DNA of 64,000 nt from Bacillota bacterium. GTDB taxonomy: Bacteria > Bacillota > Clostridia > Oscillospirales > Oscillospiraceae. This document shows, one piece after another, positions 44,953 to 53,658 of this stretch. The position numbers were made by a program, and so were the translations under genes. How positions within the stretch are numbered: position 1 is the stretch's first letter; each line of letters begins with the position of its first letter. The stretch lies in assembly GCA_021768085.1 (NCBI GenBank), contig JAETOJ010000012.1, positions 28,721-92,720 on the forward strand. The letters are read 5' to 3'. A model generated the notes under the pieces. It was not told the origin of the DNA. It saw nothing but the letters and a program-made list of their open reading frames with translations, and did not search any database.

Positions 44953-46251
44953 TCATCCCGCCGCGGACGTCTTTTGCTGCTCGGGCTCGGGCACCTCCAC
45001 CGCCCGGATATCCGCTCCGATCCCGGTCAGCTTCCCGATGATGTCCTCATAGCCCCGCTCGATATGCTTCACATTGGAGATCTCGCTGGTGCCCTGAGCA
45101 GCCAGCCCCGCGATGATCATGGCTGCCCCCGCCCGCAGGTCGCAGGCTTCCATGGGCGCCCCCGTCAGTTTCTCCACGCCCTCAATAATGGCGATCTTGC
45201 CGTCCACCTGGATCTTGGCGCCCAGCCGCCGGAACTCCTCGGTATAGCGGTAGCGGTTGTCCCACACGCCCTCCGTGATCACGCTGGTGCCTCGCGCCAG
45301 GCACAGCACCGCCGCGATCTGGGGGTGCATATCGGTGGGAAAGCCCGGATAAAACATGGTTTTGATGTTGGTTCTCTGGAGGGGGCCATGGCGGCGCACA
45401 ATGAGGGAATCCCCCTCCTCCTCCACCTCGGCGCCCATCTCCACCAACTTGGCAGTGATGCACTCCATATGCTTGGGGATGATGCCGCACACCCGGACTT
45501 CGCCTCCGGCGGCAGCCACGGCGGCCATATAGGTGCCCGCCTCGATCTGATCGGGGATAATGGAGTATTCTCCGCCGTGGAGCCGCTCCACGCCCCGGAT
45601 CTTGATCACATCGGTGCCCGCCCCGGTGATCTCGGCTCCCATGGAGTTCAAAAAGTTGGCCAAATCCACAATATGGGGCTCCCGGGCGGTATTTTCAATG
45701 ACAGTGGTGCCCTCCGCCAGCACAGCGGCCAGCATCAGATTCATGGTGGCCCCCACGCTGGCCACGTCCAGGTAGATCTGGCTGCCCTTCATCCGCCCGT
45801 CCCTGGTCTCGGCGCACATATAGCCGTTTTTGATCTCCACTTCGGCGCCCAGGGCGGCAAAGCCCTTCAAATGCTGATCGATGGGTCGGCTGCCGAAGTC
45901 GCACCCGCCGGGCATGGGCACCTCGGCCTTGCCGAACCGTCCCAGCATGGCCCCCAGCAGGTAATAGCTGGCCCGGAGCTTCCGTCCCGCGTCATAGGGT
46001 ACCGTCTGGCTGCCCACAGCGGAGCAATCCACCTCCACCGTGGTACGATTGATCACCCGCACCCTGGCCCCCAGATCCCGCAAAATGTTGAGCAGCAGAT
46101 CCACATCGCTGATCTCGGGAATATTTTCAATCCGGCACGTCCCCTCCACCAACAGGGTGGCGGGGATAATACCCACGGCGGCGTTCTTGGCGCCGCTGAT
46201 CGTAACCTTACCATAAAGCGGTCTCCCGCCGTGAATGACATATTTTTTCAA
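44953..46251 (-). CDS. murA: UDP-N-acetylglucosamine 1-carboxyvinyltransferase
   Basis: 432 residues. First committed step of peptidoglycan synthesis. Catalytic C117 in MPGGCDFGSRPIDQH (the fosfomycin target) and K22 in SGAKNAA are present, so fosfomycin sensitivity at the target is expected. Standard length plus a short C-terminal tail (EPEQQKTSAAG). Confidence 0.96.
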   Translation of the reverse strand: MKKYVIHGGRPLYGKVTISGAKNAAVGIIPATLLVEGTCRIENIPEISDVDLLLNILRDLGARVRVINRTTVEVDCSAVGSQTVPYDAGRKLRASYYLLGAMLGRFGKAEVPMPGGCDFGSRPIDQHLKGFAALGAEVEIKNGYMCAETRDGRMKGSQIYLDVASVGATMNLMLAAVLAEGTTVIENTAREPHIVDLANFLNSMGAEITGAGTDVIKIRGVERLHGGEYSIIPDQIEAGTYMAAVAAAGGEVRVCGIIPKHMECITAKLVEMGAEVEEEGDSLIVRRHGPLQRTNIKTMFYPGFPTDMHPQIAAVLCLARGTSVITEGVWDNRYRYTEEFRRLGAKIQVDGKIAIIEGVEKLTGAPMEACDLRAGAAMIIAGLAAQGTSEISNVKHIERGYEDIIGKLTGIGADIRAVEVPEPEQQKTSAAG

Positions 46252-46596
46252 CGTTCAGCACCTCAGATTCCCGGCCAGGCCGGATATACTTAAATAAAAG
46301 GGGCCACGTTCCCCCGGTAAAATCAAAGCACGCGGAACAGGGCCGGACACACCCCGCCCATTTTCCATCAATACATTATAGCACCAACGCTAAGTAAAGG
46401 CAACCAAAACTTTCCCAAAACCCCTTTTGTCCCGCCAAAAGCTCTGGCAAAATTTTTCCATCTGCCTTTCTCCCCCGCAACTCTATTCTGCCCCGCTTTC
46501 CCCCGAATATTCCCGCGAAAAATGGCAAAACGGCCCGTCCTGTTCTGCCGATTCCGCCGCTCTGCCTGCAAAATTGTGAATTTTTTGCAAACTCTC

Positions 46597-46625
46597 TTGC
46601 AAAGTCCAGCAAATCGTATTATAGT
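46597..46625 (+). promoter_or_regulatory. htpG promoter
   Basis: TTGCAA, 17 bases, TATAGT; start expected near 46632, inside the CIRCE element. Confidence 0.75.
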
Positions 46626-46630
46626 ACCAG

Positions 46631-46657
46631 TTAGCACTCCAGCCATTCGAGTGCTAA
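46631..46657 (+). promoter_or_regulatory. CIRCE operator (HrcA binding site)
   Basis: TTAGCACTC - 9 bases - GAGTGCTAA, an exact match to the consensus, covering the predicted start point of htpG transcription. Confidence 0.95.
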
Positions 46658-46739
46658 CGCAGCCTGTCGTTACCACTTTGCCCCTCCGCCCCCGCGCGGG
46701 GAGACAGTAAAAATTTTTAGATACGAGGTGCAAAAACTT

Positions 46740-48665
46740 ATGGCAAAAAAGCAGTTCAAAGCGGAATCCAAGCGACTGATGGATCTGATGATCAACTCCA
46801 TCTATACCCACAAGGAGATCTTTCTCCGGGAGATCATCTCCAACGCCAGCGACGCCATCGACAAGCTGGCCTACCTCTCCCTGACGGACGACACGGTGAA
46901 GACCAAGCGCAGCGACCTTCGCATCACCGTCACCCCGGACAAAGAGGCCCGCACCCTCACCGTCTCGGACAACGGCGTGGGCATGACCGCCGCCGAGCTG
47001 GAGCAGAACCTGGGCACCATCGCCAAAAGCGGCTCCCTGCAATTCAAGGCGGACAGGTCGGGAGACACGGACAAGGACAAGCCGGACATCATCGGCCAGT
47101 TCGGCGTTGGCTTCTACTCCGCCTTCATGGTGGCGGACGAGGTGACGGTGATCACCCGCCGCCACGGGGAGGAGGCCGCCCACTGCTGGACGTCCTCTGG
47201 GGCGGACGGCTACACCATCACCGAGTGTGAGAAGGACGAGCCCGGCACCGACGTGATCATGCACCTCAAGCCGGACACGGAGGACGAGCACTACAGCGAG
47301 TATCTGGAAACCAACCGTCTCCAGACCCTGATCAAGAAGTACTCCGACTACATCCGCCACCCCATCCGCATGGAGGTGGAGGACTACCGCCAGAAGGAGA
47401 AGCCGGAGGACGCCGGAGACGACTACAAGCCCGAGTGGGAGACAGTGGTGGAGGAAAAGACCATCAACTCCATGGTGCCCCTGTGGCAGCGTCCCCGCTC
47501 CAAGGTAAAGCAGGAGGAGTACGACCAGTTCTATCAGGAAAAGTTCGGCGACTGGCAGCCCCCCCTGGCCACCATCACCACCTCCTCCGAGGGCACGGTG
47601 ACCTTCAAGGCCCTGCTGTTCATCCCGTCCAACACTCCCTATGACTTCTACACCCGGGAGTACGAGAAGGGCCTCCAGCTCTACTCCTCCGGCGTGCTCA
47701 TCATGGACAAGTGCCCCGACCTGCTGCCCGACTGCTTCCGCTTTGTGAAGGGCGTGGCCGACTCCCCCGACTTCTCGCTGAACATCTCCCGGGAGCTGCT
47801 CCAGCACGACCGCCAGCTAAAGATCATCGCCGCCGCCCTGGAGAAGAAGATCAAGAACGAGCTTGTCAAGCTGATGAAAGACGACCGGGAGAAGTACGAG
47901 AAGTTCTGGGCCGCCTTCGGCCGTCAGCTCAAGTTCGGCGTGGTGGACAACTACGGCGCGAAAAAGGAGCTGTTGCAGGATCTGCTGCTGTTCACCACCT
48001 CTAAGGAGGGCAAGCTGTCCTCCCTGGCCGAGTACGTGGAGCGGATGCCGGCGGAGCAGGAGCACATCTACTACGTCTGCGCCGACAGCGCCGATCAGGC
48101 CGCCCATCTGCCCCAGGTGGAGCGCATCGCGGACAAGGGCTGGGAGATCCTCTACCTGACGGAGGAGACGGACGAGTTCGTGATGAACGCCCTCCGGGAG
48201 GTGTCGGGCAAGCAACTGAAGTCCGTCTCCGACCCGGACGCCCTGCCCGAGACCGACGAGGAAAAGGCGGAGCAGGAGAAGCAGGCGGAGGAGGCCAAGC
48301 CCGTGCTGGACTTCGTAAAGGAGACCCTGGGCGACCGGATCAAGGAGGCCCGGGTGTCCAAAATCCTCAAGACCGCCCCGGTGTGCATGACGGCGGACGG
48401 CCCCATGTCCCTGGAGATGGAGAAGTATTTCGCCAAGGTGGAGGGCTCCGCCTCCCCCATGGGCCCCATGAAGGCGGAGCGCGTGCTGGAGCTGAACCCC
48501 GCTGCCGCCCCCTTCGCCGCCCTGAAGTCCGCCCTGGACAGCGGGGACAAGGACCGGGCCGCCCGGTATGTGGAGGTGCTCTACCACCAGGCCCTGCTCA
48601 TCGCGGGCCTGCCCATCGAAGATCCGGCGGCCTACACCGAGCTGGTGTGCTCCCTGATGCAGTAA
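46740..48665 (+). CDS. htpG: Molecular chaperone HtpG (Hsp90)
   Basis: 641 residues from MAKKQFKAESKRLMDL with GAGGTG upstream. GHKL ATPase motifs: ISNASDAIDKL, VSDNGVGMT, GTIAKSGS, IGQFGVGFYSAFMV. Middle and dimerisation domains intact. The exact CIRCE site predicts HrcA control, unlike B. subtilis where htpG is outside the HrcA regulon. Confidence 0.97.
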   Translation: MAKKQFKAESKRLMDLMINSIYTHKEIFLREIISNASDAIDKLAYLSLTDDTVKTKRSDLRITVTPDKEARTLTVSDNGVGMTAAELEQNLGTIAKSGSLQFKADRSGDTDKDKPDIIGQFGVGFYSAFMVADEVTVITRRHGEEAAHCWTSSGADGYTITECEKDEPGTDVIMHLKPDTEDEHYSEYLETNRLQTLIKKYSDYIRHPIRMEVEDYRQKEKPEDAGDDYKPEWETVVEEKTINSMVPLWQRPRSKVKQEEYDQFYQEKFGDWQPPLATITTSSEGTVTFKALLFIPSNTPYDFYTREYEKGLQLYSSGVLIMDKCPDLLPDCFRFVKGVADSPDFSLNISRELLQHDRQLKIIAAALEKKIKNELVKLMKDDREKYEKFWAAFGRQLKFGVVDNYGAKKELLQDLLLFTTSKEGKLSSLAEYVERMPAEQEHIYYVCADSADQAAHLPQVERIADKGWEILYLTEETDEFVMNALREVSGKQLKSVSDPDALPETDEEKAEQEKQAEEAKPVLDFVKETLGDRIKEARVSKILKTAPVCMTADGPMSLEMEKYFAKVEGSASPMGPMKAERVLELNPAAAPFAALKSALDSGDKDRAARYVEVLYHQALLIAGLPIEDPAAYTELVCSLMQ

Positions 48666-48671
48666 GGGCTC

Positions 48672-48960
48672 CCGCCCTGCCGGAGGCGTTACTTTCTCTC
48701 ACGTGAGAGAAAGTAACCAAAGAGAACGCTTAGGGGGTGGCCTCCGGATGGAAGCGGCCCAAAGGGCGGGCCACTTCCATAGTCGGCCACCCCCTAAGAA
48801 CCCCCGTTAAGGTCAAGGGCACGCCGATTTTAGCGCGGTGAGGGTGTGACCGGCTTGATGGGGTGACGAACGGATTTCCCTTCGATTTCCGGCCCACACC
48901 GGGCCTGCGTTTCTCGGGTACTGATGGCGCGGGGTTCTCTTTTCAACGCCTGAATTTCTC
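48672..48960 (+). repeat. R1 element, copy e (subtype 2), after htpG
   Basis: Palindrome 48688-48717 (arms GTTACTTTCTCTC, loop ACGT), flank CAAAGAGAACGC, long stem CTTAGGGGGTGGCC/GGCCACCCCCTAAG with internal loop CTCCG/AGTCGG and an inner GGAAG/CTTCC arm. Then AACCCCCGTTAAGGTCAAGG and a GTGACCGGCTTGATGGGG tail shared with copy g. Starts 23 bases after the htpG stop. Confidence 0.85.
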
Positions 48961-48964
48961 AGGC

Positions 48965-49300
48965 TAAACCGGCATGGCGCGGGAACGCGCCCGATTGCCA
49001 CCGCGGCGAGCACCACCCGACCTTCAGGCGCACTGTCAATGGATCCCACCCATTTTTCAGTACCCACACCACTCAGCGGCAGCGGCGACAGGGGCATCCG
49101 CGTCCGTATCACCTCCGCGCCGGAAGGGTAACCGCCCAACCCACCGATCTGACAGCCCCCGTAAAAGGGGATTCTTAAGGGGGAGCCGTCCTGAGAGCGG
49201 GGGCCCGCCCTCCGGGCCCTCGCGAACCGGCGGCTCCCCCTTAAGCGTCCTTTTGGTTACTTTTCCCACGCGGGAAAAGTAACGCCCCCGGCAGGGCGCC
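48965..49300 (-). repeat. R1 element, copy f (third tail type), before the ABC transporter
   Basis: Palindrome 49256-49283 with changed but complementary arms GTTACTTTTCCC/GGGAAAAGTAAC, flank CAAAAGGACGC, stem CTTAAGGGGGAGCCG/CGGCTCCCCCTTAAG with an inner GGGCCC/GGGCCC arm. It converges on copy e; together they fill the 661-base gap 48666-49326. No gene is seen between. Confidence 0.8.
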
Positions 49301-49326
49301 CCCCGCCAAAGAAAGGAGCACACCCC

Positions 49327-52300
49327 ATGCTGAAGCTTGTAGGCATCACCAAGCAGTACACCCTGGGCGGCAGCACCATCGACGCCCTCCGGGGCATCGA
49401 CCTGGAGTTCCGGGAGAACGAGTTCGTCTCCATCCTGGGCCCCTCCGGCTGCGGCAAGACCACCACCCTGAACATCATCGGCGGCCTGGACCGCTACACC
49501 AGCGGCGACCTCATCATCAACGGCCGCTCCACCAAGGAGTATAAGGACGGCGACTGGGACGCCTACCGCAACCACTCCATCGGCTTCGTGTTCCAGAGCT
49601 ACAACCTGATCCCCCATCAAACGGTGCTGGCCAACGTGGAGCTGGCCCTAACCCTGGCGGGGGTGTCCAAGTCGGAGCGCCGCCGCCGGGCCAAAGAGGC
49701 CCTGGAGCGGGTGGGCCTGGGCGACCAGCTGAATAAGGTGCCGTCGCAAATGTCCGGCGGCCAGATGCAGCGGGTGGCCATCGCCCGGGCCCTGATCAAC
49801 GACCCGGATATCCTCCTGGCCGACGAGCCCACCGGCGCCCTGGACTCGGAGACGTCGGTGCAGGTGATGGAGCTGCTGAAGGAGGTGGCTCGGGATCGCC
49901 TGGTGATCATGGTGACCCACAACCCGGAGCTGGCCCAGCAGTATTCCACCCGCATCGTCACCCTGAAGGACGGCAGAGTCACCGGGGACTCCAACCCCTA
50001 CCACTCGGAGGAACAGGCCCCCGTCCTCACCGGCAAGGCGGCCAAAGCGGCCAAGAAACCCTCCATGTCCTTCCTCACCGCCCTGTCCCTGTCGCTGACC
50101 AACCTGCGCACCAAGATGGGCCGCACGGTGCTCACTGCCTTCGCCGGCTCCATCGGCATCATCGGCATCGCCCTGATTCTGGCCCTGTCCACCGGCATCA
50201 ACACCTACATCAACAAGGTGCAGGAGGACACCCTGTCCAGCTACCCCATCACCATCCAGGCGGAGAGCACCGACATGACCGCCCTGATGGCCTCCCTCAT
50301 GGGGGCGCGGCACAGCGAGGGGGGCGGCGAAGGGGGCGCGAACCCCGACCCCGACCGGGTGTACGCCTCCACCGTCATGTACGACATGATGGACTCCATG
50401 CTCAACGCCGAGGTGGAGACCAACAACCTGGAGGCGTTTAAGGAATACCTGGACAACGGGGGCGGCGGCATCAAGGACATGGCGGCCCTCCACTACAGCT
50501 ATGACTTCGGTTTCGACATCTACACCCAGGACGAGAACGGCGACATCCTGAAAAGCGACGTGATGACCCTGATGCAGGACGCCATGAGCGCCATGTACGG
50601 CGGGGACTACTCGTCCTATTTTGAGCAGATGGGCTCCATGTACTCCGCCATGGACGTGTGGGAGGAGCTGCTGCCCGGGGAGGACGGCGAGCTGGTGTCC
50701 CAGCAGGAGAAGAACCAGTACGAGCTGCTCTACGGCAGCTGGCCCCAGAGCCACGACGAGGTGATCCTCTTTGTGGACGGCAACAACGAGATCTCAGATC
50801 TCATGCTGTACGCCCTGGGGCTGATGCCCCACGACGACATGGAGGAGGCCATGGTGGCCATGTCCAAGGGGGAGTCCGTGGAGGCCCCCGACATGAGCTG
50901 GGGCTATGACGAACTGTGCGATCTGACCTTCAAGCTCATCCTCCCGTCGGAGTACTACCAGCACGACCCGGTGACGGACACCTATACCGATATGTCCAAA
51001 ACCGAGGCGGGGATGGACTTCCTCTACAACAGCGACGAAACCGGCGTGCGGCTGAAGGTGGCGGGGGTGGCCCGGCCGGTGGACGGCGGCCACGGGATGC
51101 TGTCTGGCGGCATCGGCTACACCAGCGCCCTCACCCGGTTCGCCATCGAGGCCACCGGGGACACCGAAATTTTGAAGAAGCAGTTGGACAATCCCGACAC
51201 CGACGTGATCTGCAACCTGCCCTTCCCCAAGGAGGACGACGTGGAGCCCACCGCGGAGGAAAAGGCGGACGCCGTCGCCGAATATCTGTCCCAGCAGTCC
51301 GCCCAGGACAAGGCGGCGGCCTACGTGGACGTGATGGGCCAGCCCACCCAGGAGTACGTGGACAACGTGGTGTCCCAGCAGATGGAGGGCCTGACCCGCC
51401 AGGCGGTGGAGGATATGATTGTGGAGCAGTACGCCGGCGAGATGGGGGTGGACGGGGACACCGTCCGGGGCTACATCGCCGACATGAGCGACGACGAGCT
51501 GTTCAGCCGGGTGGAGGAGGCCATCGCCCAGTCCGTGCGGGAGCAGTACGCCGCCGGGGTGGCCCAGCAGCTTTCCGCCCTGCCCCAGGACACCTTGGCG
51601 GATATGCTGGATCACGCCATGGATCGGGAAGCGGAGTTTGCCCAGCCCGGCATGGCGGGGCTGTCCATGGGCGTTCCCACGCCCCTCACCGACGAGCAGT
51701 TCGTCTACCTCTACGACAACTATATGCCCCCCACCCGCTCCTCCTCCACCTATGAGGACAACCTGGATCTGCTGGGCTACGTCCGCCTGGAGGCCCCCTC
51801 CGCCATCAGCATCTACGCCACCACCTTTGCCCAGAAGGATCAGATCGCCGACCTGATCCAGGACTACAACGACGGCGTGGCCGACGAGGAGGACGAGATC
51901 ACCTACACCGACTACGTGGCCCTGCTCATGAGCTCCATCACCGGCATCATCAGCGGCATCAGCTATCTGCTCATCGCCTTTGTGTCCATCTCCCTGGTGG
52001 TGTCCTCCATCATGATCGGCATCATCACCAACATCTCCGTACTGGAGCGCACCAAGGAAATCGGTATCCTCCGGGCGGTGGGCGCCTCCAAGCGGGACGT
52101 GTCCCGGGTGTTCAACGCCGAGACCCTCATCGTGGGCCTGGCGGCGGGGGTGCTGGGCATCCTGGTGAGCGTGGCCGCCACCTTCCCCATCAACGCCCTG
52201 ATCCACGACCTCACCGGGCTCTATGACCTCACCGCCGTGCTGCCCCCCGTGGCGGGCGCCATCCTGGTGGCCATCAGCGTGGTGCTCACCGTGTTTGCCG

Positions 52301-52362
52301 GCCTGATCCCCTCCCGAGGCGCGGCCAAGAAGGATCCGGTGGAGGCCCTGCGCAGCGAGTAA
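49327..52362 (+). CDS. ABC transporter with fused ATPase and FtsX-type permease (MacB-like)
   Basis: 1011 residues. ATPase residues 1-230: Walker A GPSGCGKTT near 38, signature MSGGQMQRVAIARAL near 143, Walker B ILLADEPTGALD near 163. One TM helix near 268-290, a large acidic extracytoplasmic domain of about 570 residues, and three C-terminal TM helices (GIISGISYLLIAFVSISLVVSS; VSVAATFPINAL; AILVAISVVLTVFAGLIPSRG). Ends DPVEALRSE, typical. Likely mechanotransmission or peptide export; substrate unknown. Confidence 0.93.
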   Translation: MLKLVGITKQYTLGGSTIDALRGIDLEFRENEFVSILGPSGCGKTTTLNIIGGLDRYTSGDLIINGRSTKEYKDGDWDAYRNHSIGFVFQSYNLIPHQTVLANVELALTLAGVSKSERRRRAKEALERVGLGDQLNKVPSQMSGGQMQRVAIARALINDPDILLADEPTGALDSETSVQVMELLKEVARDRLVIMVTHNPELAQQYSTRIVTLKDGRVTGDSNPYHSEEQAPVLTGKAAKAAKKPSMSFLTALSLSLTNLRTKMGRTVLTAFAGSIGIIGIALILALSTGINTYINKVQEDTLSSYPITIQAESTDMTALMASLMGARHSEGGGEGGANPDPDRVYASTVMYDMMDSMLNAEVETNNLEAFKEYLDNGGGGIKDMAALHYSYDFGFDIYTQDENGDILKSDVMTLMQDAMSAMYGGDYSSYFEQMGSMYSAMDVWEELLPGEDGELVSQQEKNQYELLYGSWPQSHDEVILFVDGNNEISDLMLYALGLMPHDDMEEAMVAMSKGESVEAPDMSWGYDELCDLTFKLILPSEYYQHDPVTDTYTDMSKTEAGMDFLYNSDETGVRLKVAGVARPVDGGHGMLSGGIGYTSALTRFAIEATGDTEILKKQLDNPDTDVICNLPFPKEDDVEPTAEEKADAVAEYLSQQSAQDKAAAYVDVMGQPTQEYVDNVVSQQMEGLTRQAVEDMIVEQYAGEMGVDGDTVRGYIADMSDDELFSRVEEAIAQSVREQYAAGVAQQLSALPQDTLADMLDHAMDREAEFAQPGMAGLSMGVPTPLTDEQFVYLYDNYMPPTRSSSTYEDNLDLLGYVRLEAPSAISIYATTFAQKDQIADLIQDYNDGVADEEDEITYTDYVALLMSSITGIISGISYLLIAFVSISLVVSSIMIGIITNISVLERTKEIGILRAVGASKRDVSRVFNAETLIVGLAAGVLGILVSVAATFPINALIHDLTGLYDLTAVLPPVAGAILVAISVVLTVFAGLIPSRGAAKKDPVEALRSE

Positions 52363-52418
52363 AAAGCGTGTGGATAAACGCGCCCACCGCACGCCACAAC
52401 AGATAGGAGGACAGCCCC

Positions 52419-52862
52419 ATGGAACTTATCTGCAAGCACTTCACCCAGCTCACCCGAGACGAGCTGTTTCAGATCTACAAGCTCCGGGTGGCGGTGTTCA
52501 TCGTGGAGCAGCAGTGCGCCTACCCGGAGATCGACGACGCCGACCAGGACGCCTACCACCTCTGGCTCCGGGACGAGGACGGGATCCAGGCCTACCTCCG
52601 GGTGCTACCGCCGGGAACCACCTTCGACACCGCCTCCATCGGCCGTGTCATCGCCGTGAAGCGGCGACAGGGCCTGGGCAGCCGAATCGTGGCGGCCGGC
52701 ATCCGCGCCGCCCAGGAGCAATTCGGCGCCCAAACCATCACCATCGAGGCCCAGACCTACGCCCGGGAGCTGTACCAGCGGGCGGGCTTCGTCCAGACCT
52801 CCGAGGAATTTTTAGAGGACGGCATCCCCCACATCCGCATGGAGTGGCGGGCCGGCCATTGA
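52419..52862 (+). CDS. GNAT acetyltransferase (ElaA-like)
   Basis: 147 residues. Starts MELICKHFTQLTRDELFQIYKLRVAVFIVEQ, the ElaA hallmark. Acetyl-CoA loop RRQGLGSRIV near residue 86, catalytic-fold AQTYARELYQRAGFV. Substrate unknown. Confidence 0.92.
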   Translation: MELICKHFTQLTRDELFQIYKLRVAVFIVEQQCAYPEIDDADQDAYHLWLRDEDGIQAYLRVLPPGTTFDTASIGRVIAVKRRQGLGSRIVAAGIRAAQEQFGAQTITIEAQTYARELYQRAGFVQTSEEFLEDGIPHIRMEWRAGH

Positions 52863-52869
52863 CGCGAAC

Positions 52870-52897
52870 AGGCCCCCCGGCTCATGCCGGGGGGCCT
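52870..52897. terminator. Bidirectional terminator
   Basis: Stem AGGCCCCCCGGC/GCCGGGGGGCCT between converging genes; ATTGTT follows on plus. Confidence 0.75.
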
Positions 52898-52901
52898 ATT
52901 G

Positions 52902-53645
52902 TTAGCTCTCCTGCTTTTTCCCGATCCGCGCCGTCAGCTCCCGGAGCGTCACCTCATAGGCCTCCCGCTCGTAGGGCAGCACGGGCAGCATTTCTGGCGT
53001 CTCCCACCCCTTTACCTCAAACAGGCGGCGGACAAGGAAATCGGTGAAGGCCGGGTTCTTCACCAGCACCGGCCCGGTGATATGGGTGGCCAGCACATTG
53101 CCGGACACGTACCCCTCCGGCCCCCCCTCCTTCTCATTGCCGAAGCCCAGGGACAGTCTGTCGAACAGGGACGTCTCCACCCCCCGGGTGACGGAGCACT
53201 TGTTCATAAAGCCCACCACCCCCTCATCCCACAAAGCGGTATGGGCGATCACATCCTCCGGGGCCCGCCTGTCCAGTTCCTGGGTGGTAAAGTCCGCGAA
53301 GCCCAGCCCGGGCCATACCTTGCCCGCCCCGTCGGTGACAGACGCTCCCAGCAGCTCCATGGCATTGCCTGTAAACAGCAGGACGGCACCCCGGTCTATG
53401 GCGGCCTTCAGCCCCTCTCGGTGGGGCAGCAGGGCAGTCAACGCCGCCTTCTGGGTGCGCTCGGTGCCCGCGCCCATATAGAGGAAGTCGGCCCGCTCAA
53501 AGTCCGGCGTATCCTCAAACAGCGCCGTCTCCACGGTGACGGACACACCCAGCACCTCCAGGTGCCGCCGCAGGACAGCGATATTGGCGTACTCCCCGTA
53601 CAGGGACATACAATCGGGATACAGGTGTAACATTGTCAGTTCCAT
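52902..53645 (-). CDS. gatD: GatD-like glutamine amidotransferase without catalytic residues
   Basis: 247 residues, collinear with GatD, the glutaminase partner of MurT in lipid II amidation (MELTMLHLYPDCMSLYGEYANIAVLR at the N-terminus). In known GatD the nucleophile lies in TICGGYQFLG and the His in GTYLHGP. Here these segments read LLFTGNAMELLG and ATHITGP, so both Cys and His are missing. The gene is intact and lies 13 bases from murT. It may act as a non-catalytic subunit or serve a different chemistry. Confidence 0.8.
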   Translation of the reverse strand: MELTMLHLYPDCMSLYGEYANIAVLRRHLEVLGVSVTVETALFEDTPDFERADFLYMGAGTERTQKAALTALLPHREGLKAAIDRGAVLLFTGNAMELLGASVTDGAGKVWPGLGFADFTTQELDRRAPEDVIAHTALWDEGVVGFMNKCSVTRGVETSLFDRLSLGFGNEKEGGPEGYVSGNVLATHITGPVLVKNPAFTDFLVRRLFEVKGWETPEMLPVLPYEREAYEVTLRELTARIGKKQES

Positions 53646-53658
53646 ATTCTGTCCCCCC

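Larger units (their letters stand above)
46252..46739. other. AT-rich intergenic region between murA and htpG
   Basis: The left part holds the divergent murA leader with a small GGCCAGGCCGG inverted repeat. 46370-46560 has A/T runs and no credible gene. The right part holds the htpG promoter and CIRCE. Confidence 0.6.

Noticed and set aside
48813..49139. Possible small gene between htpG and the ABC transporter
   Set aside because: It is a translation through the tails of R1 copies e and f; no ribosome-binding site.
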